Source of the DNA: Candidatus Binataceae bacterium
Lineage (GTDB): Bacteria > Desulfobacterota > Binatia > Binatales > Binataceae
Length of the DNA: 64,000 nt
NCBI GenBank assembly: GCA_035294265.1
Contig: DATGLK010000004.1
Coordinates: 18,277 to 82,276, forward strand
Direction: 5' to 3'
Of the stretch, positions 24,997 through 33,960 are shown piece by piece. The notes below the pieces were generated by a model. It worked only from the letters and a program-made list of their open reading frames with translations, was not told where the DNA came from and did not search any database. Each line of letters begins with the position of its first letter. Position 1 is the first letter of the stretch. The translations under genes and the position numbers were made by a program.

Positions 24997-26607
24997 TCAA
25001 CCGTTGTCGCCGTGGGCCTTGCTGACCCGCGAGCCGATGGAAAGCGCGCCGGTTTGAGCAAACAGGGCGGCGGGATCGATGCGCATCGCAGCCCCGGTCG
25101 GACAGCTGTGAACGCAGCCCATAAAGGGCAGACCGTCGCACAGGTCGCACTTGATCGGATAGGAGAGCGGAACGTGCGTGCGCGCGGAACTCGGCTGCGC
25201 CGGCTTGTCGGCCGCGCTCCGGTTGCGGTGGAGGATCCGGCGCCACAAGGCGGGCGCGAGGTTCTCGTAGCGACGCTCGCGCCAGGCCGCGGCTACCCGC
25301 GCCCACCATGACTCGGCGTCGTGGCGGGCCAGCGGACGAAAGATCCGACGGTTACCGGTCGCACGCTGCTTGCGCGCCTGCGCGGCGTCGAACCTGGGGG
25401 TCTCGATCATCGCGATATTGTCGTAAGGGCAGGCGATGGCGCAGTTGGCGCAGCCGATACACTGGTCGTATTGGAAGAAGATTTCACCGCCCGGCCGTCG
25501 TTTGACCGCGCCGGTGGGACAGGCACTCATGCACCGCGGGTCGTCGCAATGGCGGCAGGCGGCGGGCACCAAGTACTTGCCCAGGGTGATCCCGGTGCGG
25601 ATGAGGCGGCTTTCGCCATGCAGGGTTCGGCAGGCCGTGACGCAGGCGTCGCACTTGATGCAGCGCTCCAGATCCATCACCAGCAGCGCGTCGGCCTGGA
25701 TCATCCCGAGCTGGCCGCTAGTGGCCAGCATCGCCGATAGCTCGGGGGTAATCTGCTGCTCTTCGCGCCGGCGCCGTTCGATTAGGCTGAACAGGCGGCG
25801 CTCCACGTCGGGAAATTGGCGGCACAGGTCGAGGAAGTCGGCGCGCCCGATCCTGAGCAATTCGCACTTGCCGGCGGTCAATACGCTGGCGTAGCGCCGC
25901 CCCTCGCCCAACAGCGCCATCTCGCCGAAGTATTCGCCGGCCCGCAGATAGGCGAGCACCCGCGTGCTGCCATCCTCGCGCTGGCGGACCACCTGGACGA
26001 AGCCGCTGCGCACGACATAGAAGGCATCACCTTCGTCGCCCTGGCGAACGATGGTGATACCGCGTAGGTCGTAGCGCTGGAGTTCGCAATGAGGGATCAG
26101 GCGCTCGATGAATTCGCCACTTACGCCCTCGAACAACTCGACCTCGGCTGCCAGGACCCGCACCGCGCGCTCACGGTAGCGCTCCATCAGCAGCTTGCGC
26201 GCCTCGGGATTAGCCTCGATGAACTTCAGCGCGTGGCTGGCGACATAAAGAATCTCGGCGCCCGAGGGGCCGGCTACGATATCGGTGGAACGCGGCAGTC
26301 CACTCAGCGCGCCCAGTTCGCCGTACATGCTTCCCGCGCGCAGGGTGGCGACCCGCGTGCGGCCTTTACCCGCGACCTCGTCGTGGAGCTCAACCGTGCC
26401 CGACAGCACGAAACATAAATCGAGTTCGTACTCGCCCTTGCGGCAGATGAGCTGATGAGCAGTGAAGGCGACGATCTTGATCGCGTCGCTCTGCTGGTAG
26501 GCGCTCAGAAAATTGTCGGCCTGCGGGGGGGTGAAGTGGCAGTAGGGCTCAATCGCCGCAAGCCTGCGCCACACCTCGGCGGGGGGCAGTTTGTCTGACT
26601 GGGCCAC
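24997..26607 (-). CDS. Two cyclic-nucleotide-binding domains fused to a 4x[4Fe-4S] ferredoxin
   Basis: This 536-residue cytoplasmic protein has two CRP-type beta-barrel domains (about 42-150 and 158-275) and then a polyferredoxin. Each barrel keeps the phosphate-binding cassette: YGELGALSGLPRST (Glu97, Arg106) and FGEMALLGEGRRYAS (Glu229, Arg238), so cyclic-nucleotide binding is plausible. Four cysteine clusters follow: CIKCDACVTAC (316-326), CRHCDDPRCMSAC (351-363), CIGCANCAIAC (383-393) and CDLCDGLPFMGCVHSC near 470. These resemble DmsB/NrfC-like electron-transfer subunits. No helix-turn-helix is present, so it is not a transcription factor. It heads the operon with the b-type cytochrome and multihaem cytochrome. 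Regulation of electron flow by cAMP or cGMP is inferred. Confidence 0.88.
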   Translation of the reverse strand: MAQSDKLPPAEVWRRLAAIEPYCHFTPPQADNFLSAYQQSDAIKIVAFTAHQLICRKGEYELDLCFVLSGTVELHDEVAGKGRTRVATLRAGSMYGELGALSGLPRSTDIVAGPSGAEILYVASHALKFIEANPEARKLLMERYRERAVRVLAAEVELFEGVSGEFIERLIPHCELQRYDLRGITIVRQGDEGDAFYVVRSGFVQVVRQREDGSTRVLAYLRAGEYFGEMALLGEGRRYASVLTAGKCELLRIGRADFLDLCRQFPDVERRLFSLIERRRREEQQITPELSAMLATSGQLGMIQADALLVMDLERCIKCDACVTACRTLHGESRLIRTGITLGKYLVPAACRHCDDPRCMSACPTGAVKRRPGGEIFFQYDQCIGCANCAIACPYDNIAMIETPRFDAAQARKQRATGNRRIFRPLARHDAESWWARVAAAWRERRYENLAPALWRRILHRNRSAADKPAQPSSARTHVPLSYPIKCDLCDGLPFMGCVHSCPTGAAMRIDPAALFAQTGALSIGSRVSKAHGDNG

Positions 26608-26620
26608 GAGCGTTAGGAGT

Positions 26621-26687
26621 GAAGCCTGCCCGATTCGGGAGCTGCTGTCAAATGACTTTATATATGGTGTATTTTGTTACAGGCTTC
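26621..26687. promoter_or_regulatory. Divergent intergenic region with widely spaced inverted repeat
   Basis: Between the cNMP-ferredoxin gene (minus) and the HbpS-like gene (plus), GAAGCCTG (26621-26628) is repeated inverted as CAGGCTTC (26680-26687). The 51-base centre is AT-rich and contains TATATATGG. The arrangement fits a regulator-bound divergent promoter, but I cannot assign a factor. Confidence 0.35.
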
Positions 26688-26751
26688 GATTTTGGTTAGC
26701 CTGTGGCATCATGGTGTTATTGTCGCCAGTTGCCCCTGGGCGGAGGCTGAG

Positions 26752-28287
26752 GTGAGAAAACTTCGGCTGCCGGTCGACTTGATGATCTGCGCCGCGCTGC
26801 TGTTGGGACCAAGCGGATGCGGCGCCGGTGGTGGAAGCGCCGCTGGCAACGGCACGCCACCCAGCGCCGCTGTGATTACCCCGCTGCCTACCGCTTTGCT
26901 CACCGCTGGAGATGTGCGCAACCTAATCGCCGGGGCGGTGACGCAGGCGGTCCGCGACGGCCAGCCCGAGGTCATCGCGGTGGTCGATCGGGAAGGCAGC
27001 GTGCTGGGTGTTTTTGCCATGGCCAACGCGCCCGCGGTCAGTCCCGACGGCGACCCGATCAACGCGCTGATCAACGGCGGGCAAAGCTCGACGATCCAAA
27101 TCGCGATCGAGAAGGCCCGCACGGCAGCTTTTCTATCCAGCGACCAGAACGCCTTTTCGACTCGCACCGCACTCGAAATAACCCAGCCCCATTTCCCACC
27201 CGGGGTGGTCAACTCGCCCCCTGGGCCGTTGTTTGGCCTGCAATATTCCTCGCTTCCCTGCAGCAAGGTGCAGCCTAACGGCAATGGCCTGACAGGGGCG
27301 CTGGGTGGAATTCCGGTCTATGTCAGCGGAGCGCTGGCTGGCGGCATCGGCGCGGATGCCACCGGCGGCGAGGAGGACGAGGTGGTGGCGCTGGCTGGGG
27401 CGGACGCCGGTTATGCGGCACCGGCCTCGATCGTCGCCAGCAACGTGCTGCTCGACGGAATCCGCCTAGACTGGATTGGCGAACGCACACCTAGTGCCTT
27501 GAGCCCGATTGCTTTTGGCGCGTTGCCTGGGACGATCGCGCCGGCCTACCCGGTGCAGGCCGCGCCACCGCTCAGCTTCCCGCAGGCTACGCTGGCAGGA
27601 GTTCCGGGCGAACTCCGTTTTCCGATCGTGAGCAGCCCGATGGCCGGTGGACTTACCGCCGGTGACGTAACCACCATCCTCACACAGGCCCTCGAGATCG
27701 AAAGGACCACGCGCAGCGCGCTGCGGCTGCCAATCGATCTGCCGGTCCGGATGCAGGTAGGCGTCACCGACCTGCAGGGCAATATCCTGGGCCTGTTCCG
27801 GACCAATGACGCCACGATGTTCAGCCTCGATATCGTGGTGCAAAAGGACCTGACCGTGACGGCCTTCAGCGACCCTGCCCAACTCTTGGCGCAGCAACTG
27901 GAGCAAACCCTCGGCGCGCCCCCGGGGCTGGCGATTACCACTCGCACCACCGACTTTTTGGCCCAGCCCTTTTATCCGCCCGGAATCGACGGCACCGCCC
28001 CGGGCCCGCTCTACCAGATTCAGCAGCAGTTCTATGCGCAGAATCCAACCGCCTGCCTGCCCAGCGGGGAGGGGCTGACAGTATTTCCCGGTTCGGTGCC
28101 GCTATTCAAAAATGGCGCCTTGGTGGGCGCTCTCGGGGTCAGCGGCGACGGAGTCGATCAGGACGATTATGTGACGTACTTCGGAGCCCAGGGCTTCCTG
28201 CCGCCGCCTGGCCGATGGGCCAGCACCATTACCTATCGCGGCACCCCGTTACCGTTTCTCAAGTTCCCACGCCAGCCCAACCTCTGA
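26752..28287 (+). CDS. Lipoprotein with two HbpS/GlcG-like domains
   Basis: The 511-residue product should be an exported lipoprotein: VRKLRLPVDL, a hydrophobic core and then GPSGC with a candidate lipidated Cys. The GTG at 26752 is chosen because GGAGG lies five bases upstream; longer in-frame starts add a non-signal leader. Two domains of the HbpS/GlcG type (haem-degrading or extracellular haem-binding family) repeat. The first begins LTAGDVRNLIAGAV...AVVDREGSVLGVF and the second LTAGDVTTILTQAL...GVTDLQGNILGLF. The second motif halves are separated by Gly/Pro-rich loops. It is divergent from the redox cluster, suggesting a role with haem or redox ligands at the surface; that role is inference. 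Confidence 0.72.
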   Translation: MRKLRLPVDLMICAALLLGPSGCGAGGGSAAGNGTPPSAAVITPLPTALLTAGDVRNLIAGAVTQAVRDGQPEVIAVVDREGSVLGVFAMANAPAVSPDGDPINALINGGQSSTIQIAIEKARTAAFLSSDQNAFSTRTALEITQPHFPPGVVNSPPGPLFGLQYSSLPCSKVQPNGNGLTGALGGIPVYVSGALAGGIGADATGGEEDEVVALAGADAGYAAPASIVASNVLLDGIRLDWIGERTPSALSPIAFGALPGTIAPAYPVQAAPPLSFPQATLAGVPGELRFPIVSSPMAGGLTAGDVTTILTQALEIERTTRSALRLPIDLPVRMQVGVTDLQGNILGLFRTNDATMFSLDIVVQKDLTVTAFSDPAQLLAQQLEQTLGAPPGLAITTRTTDFLAQPFYPPGIDGTAPGPLYQIQQQFYAQNPTACLPSGEGLTVFPGSVPLFKNGALVGALGVSGDGVDQDDYVTYFGAQGFLPPPGRWASTITYRGTPLPFLKFPRQPNL

Positions 28288-28449
28288 AATCGGCGCGATG
28301 CGCTTAAATGGCGCCTACTGATCGGTTCGATAACTAGGCGTGCGCGCGATGGCAGGTTGCTAGGCAACGTCCCGCTGTCCGTTGGCGAGCGCTGTCCCAG
28401 GTAGCTTTTATTAAGGGCTGTGTGGTTCAATAACAAAAAATTTGATTCA

Positions 28450-28479
28450 TTGTGAAGGATAATAATCTGGATATATAGT
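28450..28479 (+). promoter_or_regulatory. Candidate promoter of the FecR-domain gene
   Basis: In an AT-rich 90-base stretch, TTGTGA (28450-28455) and TATAGT (28474-28479) are 18 bases apart, about 30 bases before the coding start. A second -10-like GATAAT lies at 28458-28463. Weak, pattern-only evidence. Confidence 0.28.
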
Positions 28480-28506
28480 GAGTTATTTGCTAAACACTGT
28501 AAGGCA

Positions 28507-29262
28507 GTGGTTAGCAAGCGAATGCAAAACAAAGCTGAATTCGCCCTCTGCCTGCTTGTTTCGTTGATGCTTTTCTTGCCGGTTAGTCCTAGCCTCGCTC
28601 AAACTCCGGTTGGACAAATTGCCGATGTTTCGGGCAGTGCCCATTTGAGTCGGGGGAGCAGCACACTTGCGGTGGTTACTGGAATGCCGGTGGCGTTGCG
28701 CGATCGTTTGACCACCGATGCTGGTGCCCACTTGGCGATCGTGTTGGCGGATAACAGTCGGTTGGAGCTGAGCGAGCAGAGCGTTCTGGTCATCGACGAG
28801 CAGGTAATAGGTCCCGGTGGCCGGCAAAGCACCACCATTGGCCTGCTTGGTGGGCGGGTGGATTCGCTGGTTACCGCCGCCCTGCGCAGCGCGGCGCCGA
28901 CATTCCAAGTACAAACCCCCAACGCGATCGCAGGCGTGCGCGGGACTCAATTCAGCGTCGCTTTCGCTCTGCAGTCGCCGGTTTGCGGCAACAGCCCGTC
29001 CAGCGACGTTGCGGTTGACGTTGGTCTGGTGCAGGTTGCGGCGCGGGCGGCGCCGGCCGCCACGGTGCAGGTCGAAGCGGGCTACGAGACGGTGGTGTGT
29101 GGTACGCGACCACCGTTGCCGGCCGGACCGCTAGGCATTGCCGGGATGGGAGGCGTCGGGGTGGGTCCCGGCGGCTATCCCGGCGCGGCACCGAGTATCG
29201 GTGGCGCCCCGCCGCCAGCCTGTCCGGTTTGTCCCGCCTGTACGGTCCCGGTGAACCGTTAG
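28507..29262 (+). CDS. FecR-domain periplasmic protein
   Basis: The 251-residue exported protein (signal roughly 12-31, cleavage near SLAQ) has a single FecR-type domain: GQIADVSGSAHLSRG, the ADNSRLELSEQS strand, and the family signature NAIAGVRGTQFSV (about 139-151). It has no sigma-regulator helices, so it resembles the stand-alone FecR-fold envelope proteins rather than the anti-sigma factor. The C-terminal third is Gly/Pro-rich and ends with cysteines spaced CPVCPAC. The start could be the GTG at 28507 or the ATG at 28522; neither has a strong ribosome-binding site. It probably forms an operon with the next two genes. Confidence 0.8.
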   Translation: MVSKRMQNKAEFALCLLVSLMLFLPVSPSLAQTPVGQIADVSGSAHLSRGSSTLAVVTGMPVALRDRLTTDAGAHLAIVLADNSRLELSEQSVLVIDEQVIGPGGRQSTTIGLLGGRVDSLVTAALRSAAPTFQVQTPNAIAGVRGTQFSVAFALQSPVCGNSPSSDVAVDVGLVQVAARAAPAATVQVEAGYETVVCGTRPPLPAGPLGIAGMGGVGVGPGGYPGAAPSIGGAPPPACPVCPACTVPVNR

Positions 29263-29279
29263 TTCAGGGAGCCAACGCC

Positions 29280-30071
29280 ATGAGAGCTTTTCAACCACAG
29301 AGAATAGGCGGTCAGATGGGCCGGCTCCTGATGATGGTCGTTATCTTTGCATGGGGGGCATCGGTTGCCTATGCCCAAGTGCCCCCAGCCGCGATCTTTT
29401 CCACATACTTCCCCAATTTCTTCAACCTTCAGGAGCCCGGTACCCTCAGCCTGACTATCTTTGGCGGCGGCTTTGTTAGTGACCAATACGCGGTCACCCA
29501 GGAGGGCTTTCAATTCGAGCAGAGCATCACCCGTTACATCGGGGCGGTGGTCCGGACCACAGGCTATCAGCTCTTCATGGGGCAGGGTTTCGCTGATCCG
29601 CTCGCGCCCAGCACCGGCCATTCGGCGCGCTTCAACTTCGGCCGCTTCCAAGGCGGCGTTGACCTGACGGTGTGGAACAACACTCACCTTTACCTGTTGG
29701 GCGGGGGCGACGCAGGTGACAGTAACGCGGCCGATATCGAGGGCGACCTTTCAACCTGGCTGATTGCGCATAGCCGCCATCCACTCAATCTTCTGGTGAG
29801 CGCGGTCCACGACTATCAAAACGGGGTGACCAGCAGCTCGATCGATTTGCGCACCGTGCTGGCCTCGACCGAGGATTACCTGCTGATGGCCGGGGGCGGC
29901 GGCGCGATCTACGGCGGTGGTTTCGTCAGTTCGGTGGCCGGCCAGGGCGGGCCCGACCTGGGGCTTTATTACCGGCCCTGGCACGCCGGGATCGACGCGC
30001 AGGCCGGCTACGGCACGGCTCATCAGTACGGCCAGATCATCCTTTACAAGCAGTTCAACTGGGTCGAGTAG
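29280..30071 (+). CDS. Putative outer-membrane/envelope protein, unknown family
   Basis: The 263-residue product starts at the ATG at 29280, chosen for the AGGGAG ribosome-binding site (29265-29270) and a signal peptide ([18 protein letters not shown]). The mature part is rich in Gly and aromatic residues with alternating strands ([49 protein letters not shown]). It ends near [10 protein letters not shown], so an outer-membrane barrel of 8-12 strands is plausible. The final residue is Glu, not the usual aromatic. It follows the FecR-domain gene by 17 bases. I do not recognise the family. Confidence 0.65.
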   Translation: MRAFQPQRIGGQMGRLLMMVVIFAWGASVAYAQVPPAAIFSTYFPNFFNLQEPGTLSLTIFGGGFVSDQYAVTQEGFQFEQSITRYIGAVVRTTGYQLFMGQGFADPLAPSTGHSARFNFGRFQGGVDLTVWNNTHLYLLGGGDAGDSNAADIEGDLSTWLIAHSRHPLNLLVSAVHDYQNGVTSSSIDLRTVLASTEDYLLMAGGGGAIYGGGFVSSVAGQGGPDLGLYYRPWHAGIDAQAGYGTAHQYGQIILYKQFNWVE

Positions 30072-30079
30072 GCGAAGCC

Positions 30080-31924
30080 TTGAAGCGGTTACCGAAGATA
30101 GTCAGAGCGATCCGGGTTCCTGCGCGCCGCCGCGCACGCGGTTGGGACGCCGCGAGTAGCCGCCGGCACGGATTGCGAGCCGCGGTCACCGCGGCGGTGC
30201 TCGGTTTGGGCGCGGCGATGCTGTTGAATGCGTGCGATCCCTGCCCGACCTGCGTGGCGATCGCCACGCCGACTCCAACCGCGACGGTCACGTTTGTGCC
30301 GACGGTCACACCCACCTTACGGCCGCCCAGCCCGACTCCCACGGGCGCCGCGACCCCAACCGCGACGGTCACTACCGCGCCCACGCCCACGCCGTCGCCA
30401 ACGCCGACGCCCACGCCGACGCCGTCGCCCACGCCGACGCCGAGCCCAAGTCCCAGCGCCACTCCGACTCCGACTCCGACCGCGACGCCTACGCCCGCGA
30501 CCCCGTTCGCACCCAGCGTAGCGGGGCTGTACGCTTTCCAGACCGGTTCCTCCGCTCCTTCGCCGCAGATCGTCGAATACTCTACAAACAGCTCAACCGG
30601 AGCTACCGCTCAGTCCGGCGCGGTCGTTACCGGCAGCGGGCTGCAAAGCCTGACTTGTACTCAAAGCGGAGCGCTTTGCTACGGAGTGGACAGCGGCGGC
30701 GACATTTGGGGTTACTCGGTGAATAGCGGCACCGGAATGCTCACCTCGCTGGGCATCGTGGCCAGCGGGCAGACCAACGCCAGGTTGCAGATCTATGGAA
30801 GCGGCGTGCTGTGGGCGGCAATCAGCAGTCTTTTGAGCCCTACGATTACGGTCACGCAATTTCCGATTAACAGCGGCGGCACGCTGGGTAGCTCAACTAC
30901 GGTTTCGCTCGCCGGCGTGAGTTTTGAGCCGTTCATTCCGGCCGGCGCCACCGTGCCCAGCGCGGTCTGGGCCTTTGGCACGGCGCTGCCGGTGGGTACT
31001 TGCAATGTTTATTCGGTCAGTTCGAGCGGGTTTATCGGCGGCACCCCGATTCAGACTCTCAGCGCCCCGTCGCTAGTATTGGCCAGTACCACGGCGTTCG
31101 CGTATGGCGTCTCGAGCCCCGGAATTTCCAACACTCAGTCGCTGTACACCTTCAGCACTAGCGCCAATGGCACGTTGACAGCGGTTTCCACCGTGTCCTT
31201 ACCGCCGTTGACCAGCTCCAGCCTCTGGGAACCAGTGGCGGCGTTCGTGCCGGAGATTGGCAGTACCCTGGATCTTTTCAACACCGCCGGGGCGTTCGCG
31301 GTTTATCCAGTCGGCGCTACCGGCTCGGTGGGGTCACCGCTGCAGACTACCACCCTGGCCTCCACGTTGCCCCTGCTGCCCTTCAGCATTACGATTAATA
31401 CCTCTACCGGGCAGCCCTCGCTGACTTTGCTCCCGATTTTGTGGTCCACCAGTTCGGGGTCGATTACCGAGTACCCGATTGGCTCCAACGGCACGCTTGG
31501 CGCCAGTTCAGGCAGCGTGGCGGCGGGCGCGCAGATGCTGCCGCCGCTGCCGCCGGAAAGCCCGTTTTCCTGGGGCGTGGACCAGGCTACGAGCAACATT
31601 TACGCCTACGGAGTGAATGCGAGCACCGGAGCGCTCACTCTGGCGGGCACCTTCAGCGGTCCTCCGCTAGCCGCCGGCACTTCGGAACTGGTGGCGCCTT
31701 TTTTGCCGCCAGTTTATTCAACCACCCCGGTGGCGCTGTTCGTGTACCAGATCATCGGCTCAACCGGCGGTGCAACCGTCAATGTCACGGTCTATCCGCT
31801 GGCCTCCACCGGGCTGGCCTCGGGGGCGCCCATCACCACGATCACGTCGGCTGGACAGTCGGTTGAATCGTTCATCGTGTTGCAAAACGGCCGCCTGGTG
31901 CAGTCCGCCTTTGGCGGCGGCTGA
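30080..31924 (+). CDS. Surface lipoprotein: Thr/Pro linker plus lactonase-like propeller
   Basis: The 614-residue product starts with TTG eight bases after the previous gene, has a long basic n-region, and shows a good lipobox LLNAC near residue 52, so it is probably lipidated. The lipid Cys begins CDPCPTC. About 85 residues of almost pure Thr-Pro-Ala-Ser follow, a rigid stalk like those of surface proteins. The rest (from about 145) has repeats of the type GLYAFQTG...[11 protein letters not shown] and [12 protein letters not shown], the pattern of lactonase/YncE-like beta-propellers. No catalytic assignment is possible. It ends the plus-strand surface operon. Confidence 0.75.
   Translation: MKRLPKIVRAIRVPARRRARGWDAASSRRHGLRAAVTAAVLGLGAAMLLNACDPCPTCVAIATPTPTATVTFVPTVTPTLRPPSPTPTGAATPTATVTTAPTPTPSPTPTPTPTPSPTPTPSPSPSATPTPTPTATPTPATPFAPSVAGLYAFQTGSSAPSPQIVEYSTNSSTGATAQSGAVVTGSGLQSLTCTQSGALCYGVDSGGDIWGYSVNSGTGMLTSLGIVASGQTNARLQIYGSGVLWAAISSLLSPTITVTQFPINSGGTLGSSTTVSLAGVSFEPFIPAGATVPSAVWAFGTALPVGTCNVYSVSSSGFIGGTPIQTLSAPSLVLASTTAFAYGVSSPGISNTQSLYTFSTSANGTLTAVSTVSLPPLTSSSLWEPVAAFVPEIGSTLDLFNTAGAFAVYPVGATGSVGSPLQTTTLASTLPLLPFSITINTSTGQPSLTLLPILWSTSSGSITEYPIGSNGTLGASSGSVAAGAQMLPPLPPESPFSWGVDQATSNIYAYGVNASTGALTLAGTFSGPPLAAGTSELVAPFLPPVYSTTPVALFVYQIIGSTGGATVNVTVYPLASTGLASGAPITTITSAGQSVESFIVLQNGRLVQSAFGGG
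30262..30500 (+). repeat. Low-complexity ACGCC/CCGAC coding repeat (Thr-Pro stalk)
   Basis: Degenerate six-base units such as ACGCCG and ACTCCG are tandemly repeated and encode (T/S)P(T/S)P. The densest part is about 30370-30490. It lies wholly within the lipoprotein gene and may vary in length between strains. Confidence 0.8.
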
Positions 31925-32042
31925 GGCCCGCTGGCGCTCGCAGGTCGAGCCTACCGCCAAGGTACCACGGCCCACAACGCGGATGGCCGGTGCGCAGGTG
32001 CAGGAGCGCTTGCTTAGGGGCCTTGGATTATCGCTCAGGGCA

Positions 32043-32546
32043 TCAGACAGCGCGGTAGCTGAGGCGATGGACCTTGCTCATGTCCCGGCCCTCGATGCGG
32101 ATGAGCCAACTGGGCGCCTCGAAGCGTGGCGAGTGCAGGTCACCCTCGTTATAAACGTGCGCCATCCCCGCCGTCAGTGTATAGCTCTTGGCCAGTCGCA
32201 CCGTGCCCGGCTTATCCTCGGAGGCTGGCTCGATCAGAGTCCAATCGCTCATCAGGGTCTGGCCGCGGGCCTGGCCGTAGATTGCCCACGACGGGCCGTG
32301 ATCGTGCGGTGGCGCACCGTTGCCGCCGCCGCTAAAACGATGGGCCAAGATGCAGAAGCCAAGCTCGGGGTCTTCATAGAGCAGCTTGCGCGGGGGCATG
32401 TCGTCCCCAAGATAGGGCGCCACGAAGGCGTCGTCCTTGAGCGCCTGCTCCAACAAGGTTCGGACTTTTTCGCGTCCCTCGATACCGGGTTGCTCGGCTA
32501 GGATACGATGGCAGGCTTCGGCAAAGCTTTGCAGTTTGGCTTCCAT
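32043..32546 (-). CDS. Cupin-fold metal-dependent protein (cysteine-dioxygenase-like)
   Basis: The 167-residue protein has a cupin core with PPHDHGPSWAIYGQ (about 78-91) supplying a His-x-His pair, and a second motif GMAHVYNEGDLHS (about 126-138) with further His and Glu ligands. This fits the uncharacterised double-stranded beta-helix proteins distantly related to cysteine dioxygenase. A mononuclear iron or zinc site is likely; the substrate is unknown. It is a single gene, convergent with the propeller lipoprotein gene. Confidence 0.75.
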   Translation of the reverse strand: MEAKLQSFAEACHRILAEQPGIEGREKVRTLLEQALKDDAFVAPYLGDDMPPRKLLYEDPELGFCILAHRFSGGGNGAPPHDHGPSWAIYGQARGQTLMSDWTLIEPASEDKPGTVRLAKSYTLTAGMAHVYNEGDLHSPRFEAPSWLIRIEGRDMSKVHRLSYRAV

Positions 32547-32722
32547 ACGGTTTTGTTAAATCCATCGGCCACACGCTGTCAAGCACAGATCGATAGCGGC
32601 AGTGCACGAATGGCCTGATTCGGCGCCCATCTGCCAGCCGGTGCGCGTCCCTGGCCAAAGGGGGCGCTGCCCGTGGTAGAGTACAAGCTGCTGAACACTC
32701 AAGCATAAGCGAGGCTAAGGCG

Positions 32723-33121
32723 ATGATTAGAACCAGAGGGCTCGCTCACATTTCCATCCCGGTGACCGATTTGGAGCGCAGCCGGGAATTTTACACCCAG
32801 CGCCTGGGCTTGAAGTTTCTCTCTGCCCCACCCAAAAGTGGCATGGCTTTTCTGGATGCCGCGGGGGATTGCGTCATTCTGGTCAAGGTCGATCAGCCGA
32901 TTTCCACCGCCGGCGTGCGGGCAGTCCATCACGCCTTCATGATCGCTCATGACGACTACGCCGGCGCGATGGAAGAGTTGCGCGCCGCCGGAGTGGAGAT
33001 CCTTTCCGAAGAGGATCGGCGTGGAGAAAATGTCAACGGGCCGCGCTTTTACTTCTTCGATCCCGACGGCAACACGCTGGAGCTGATCGATCTGACCAGT
33101 TACAAGGGCGACAAAATCTAA
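32723..33121 (+). CDS. VOC-superfamily (glyoxalase/dioxygenase-like) protein
   Basis: This 132-residue single-domain VOC protein has two beta-alpha-beta-beta-beta halves. Candidate metal ligands are His in GLAHISIPV (start), His in AVHHAFMI (middle) and Glu in NTLELIDL (end), the normal HxE-type set. The FYFFDPDGNTLEL signature is clear. Members include glyoxalases, fosfomycin-type resistance proteins and extradiol dioxygenases; nothing here selects one. The next gene (SDR) follows after 38 bases on the same strand. Confidence 0.85.
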   Translation: MIRTRGLAHISIPVTDLERSREFYTQRLGLKFLSAPPKSGMAFLDAAGDCVILVKVDQPISTAGVRAVHHAFMIAHDDYAGAMEELRAAGVEILSEEDRRGENVNGPRFYFFDPDGNTLELIDLTSYKGDKI

Positions 33122-33159
33122 AGGACGCACACTTTGGGCGGCGCTATTGTTTCGGATCA

Positions 33160-33960
33160 ATGGCGAGAGCGCTAATTACCGGCGCTTCCAGCGGGATCGG
33201 CGAGCAATTCGCCTATGCCCTGGCGCGCCAGCATTATGATCTGATTTTGGTGGCGCGTCGCGCGCAACGGTTGCAAGCGATCGCCCAGGAAGCGCTGCGC
33301 CTGGGAGCCCCGAGCGCGGCCGTGCACGCCTTGGACCTGTCGCATCGCGATGCGCCGGCGTGGCTGCACACCCAGGTATCGACCGAGAACGCGACGCTGG
33401 ACCTGCTTGTTAACAACGCTGGTTTTGGCACGCAAGGCGAGCTGATGGCCCTCCCGCTGGAGCGCGAGCTGGAGCAGATCGAACTTAACGTGTGTGCGCT
33501 GGTGGCAACCAGCAGGCTGTTTCTGCCCGCGATGGTCGCGGCCGGGCGCGGGACGATTATCAACGTTGCTTCCACCGCCGCCTTTCAACCCGTGCCGTAT
33601 ATGGCTACTTATGCCGCGACCAAGGCCTTCGTGCTTAATTTCTCCCTGGCCGTGGCCCAGGAGGTGGCGGCCAGCGGTGTACAAGTGATGGCGCTCTGTC
33701 CGGGGTTGACCCGCACCGAGTTTCAAGCCGTGGCCGGCACCGAACGGCGCTGGCTTCCCACCTTCTTATATATGGATGCGCGCGTGGTGGCCGAACAGGC
33801 TTTGCGCGCGGCCACGCGCGGCCGGCGCCTGTACGTCAACGGGCCGTTTAATCGTCTGGGCACCATGCTGGTTCGGCTAACCCCGCTGGGCGTGGTCACA
33901 CGCGCTACCAGTCTGCTCTTCAGGCCGGGGCGGCCCGCGCGCGGTGCCCGCTTGCCATGA
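33160..33960 (+). CDS. Short-chain dehydrogenase
   Basis: This is a 266-residue SDR of the DltE/YqjQ-like subgroup. It has TGASSGIG (about 5-12), NNAG, the catalytic Ser in INVASTAAF and YAATK as the YxxxK pair. The C-terminal extension with a hydrophobic stretch and many Arg is typical of the subgroup, which is often annotated as oxidoreductases of unknown substrate with membrane association. It lies close behind the VOC gene and may be co-transcribed. Confidence 0.88.
   Translation: MARALITGASSGIGEQFAYALARQHYDLILVARRAQRLQAIAQEALRLGAPSAAVHALDLSHRDAPAWLHTQVSTENATLDLLVNNAGFGTQGELMALPLERELEQIELNVCALVATSRLFLPAMVAAGRGTIINVASTAAFQPVPYMATYAATKAFVLNFSLAVAQEVAASGVQVMALCPGLTRTEFQAVAGTERRWLPTFLYMDARVVAEQALRAATRGRRLYVNGPFNRLGTMLVRLTPLGVVTRATSLLFRPGRPARGARLP

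Noticed and set aside
24997-26607. Reading the cNMP-domain protein as a CRP/FNR transcription factor
   Set aside because: No helix-turn-helix follows the domains; Fe-S cysteine clusters do.
30370-30500. Tandem hexamer tract as a CRISPR array or intergenic satellite
   Set aside because: There are no spacers, the unit is 6 bases and it is in frame in a lipoprotein gene.
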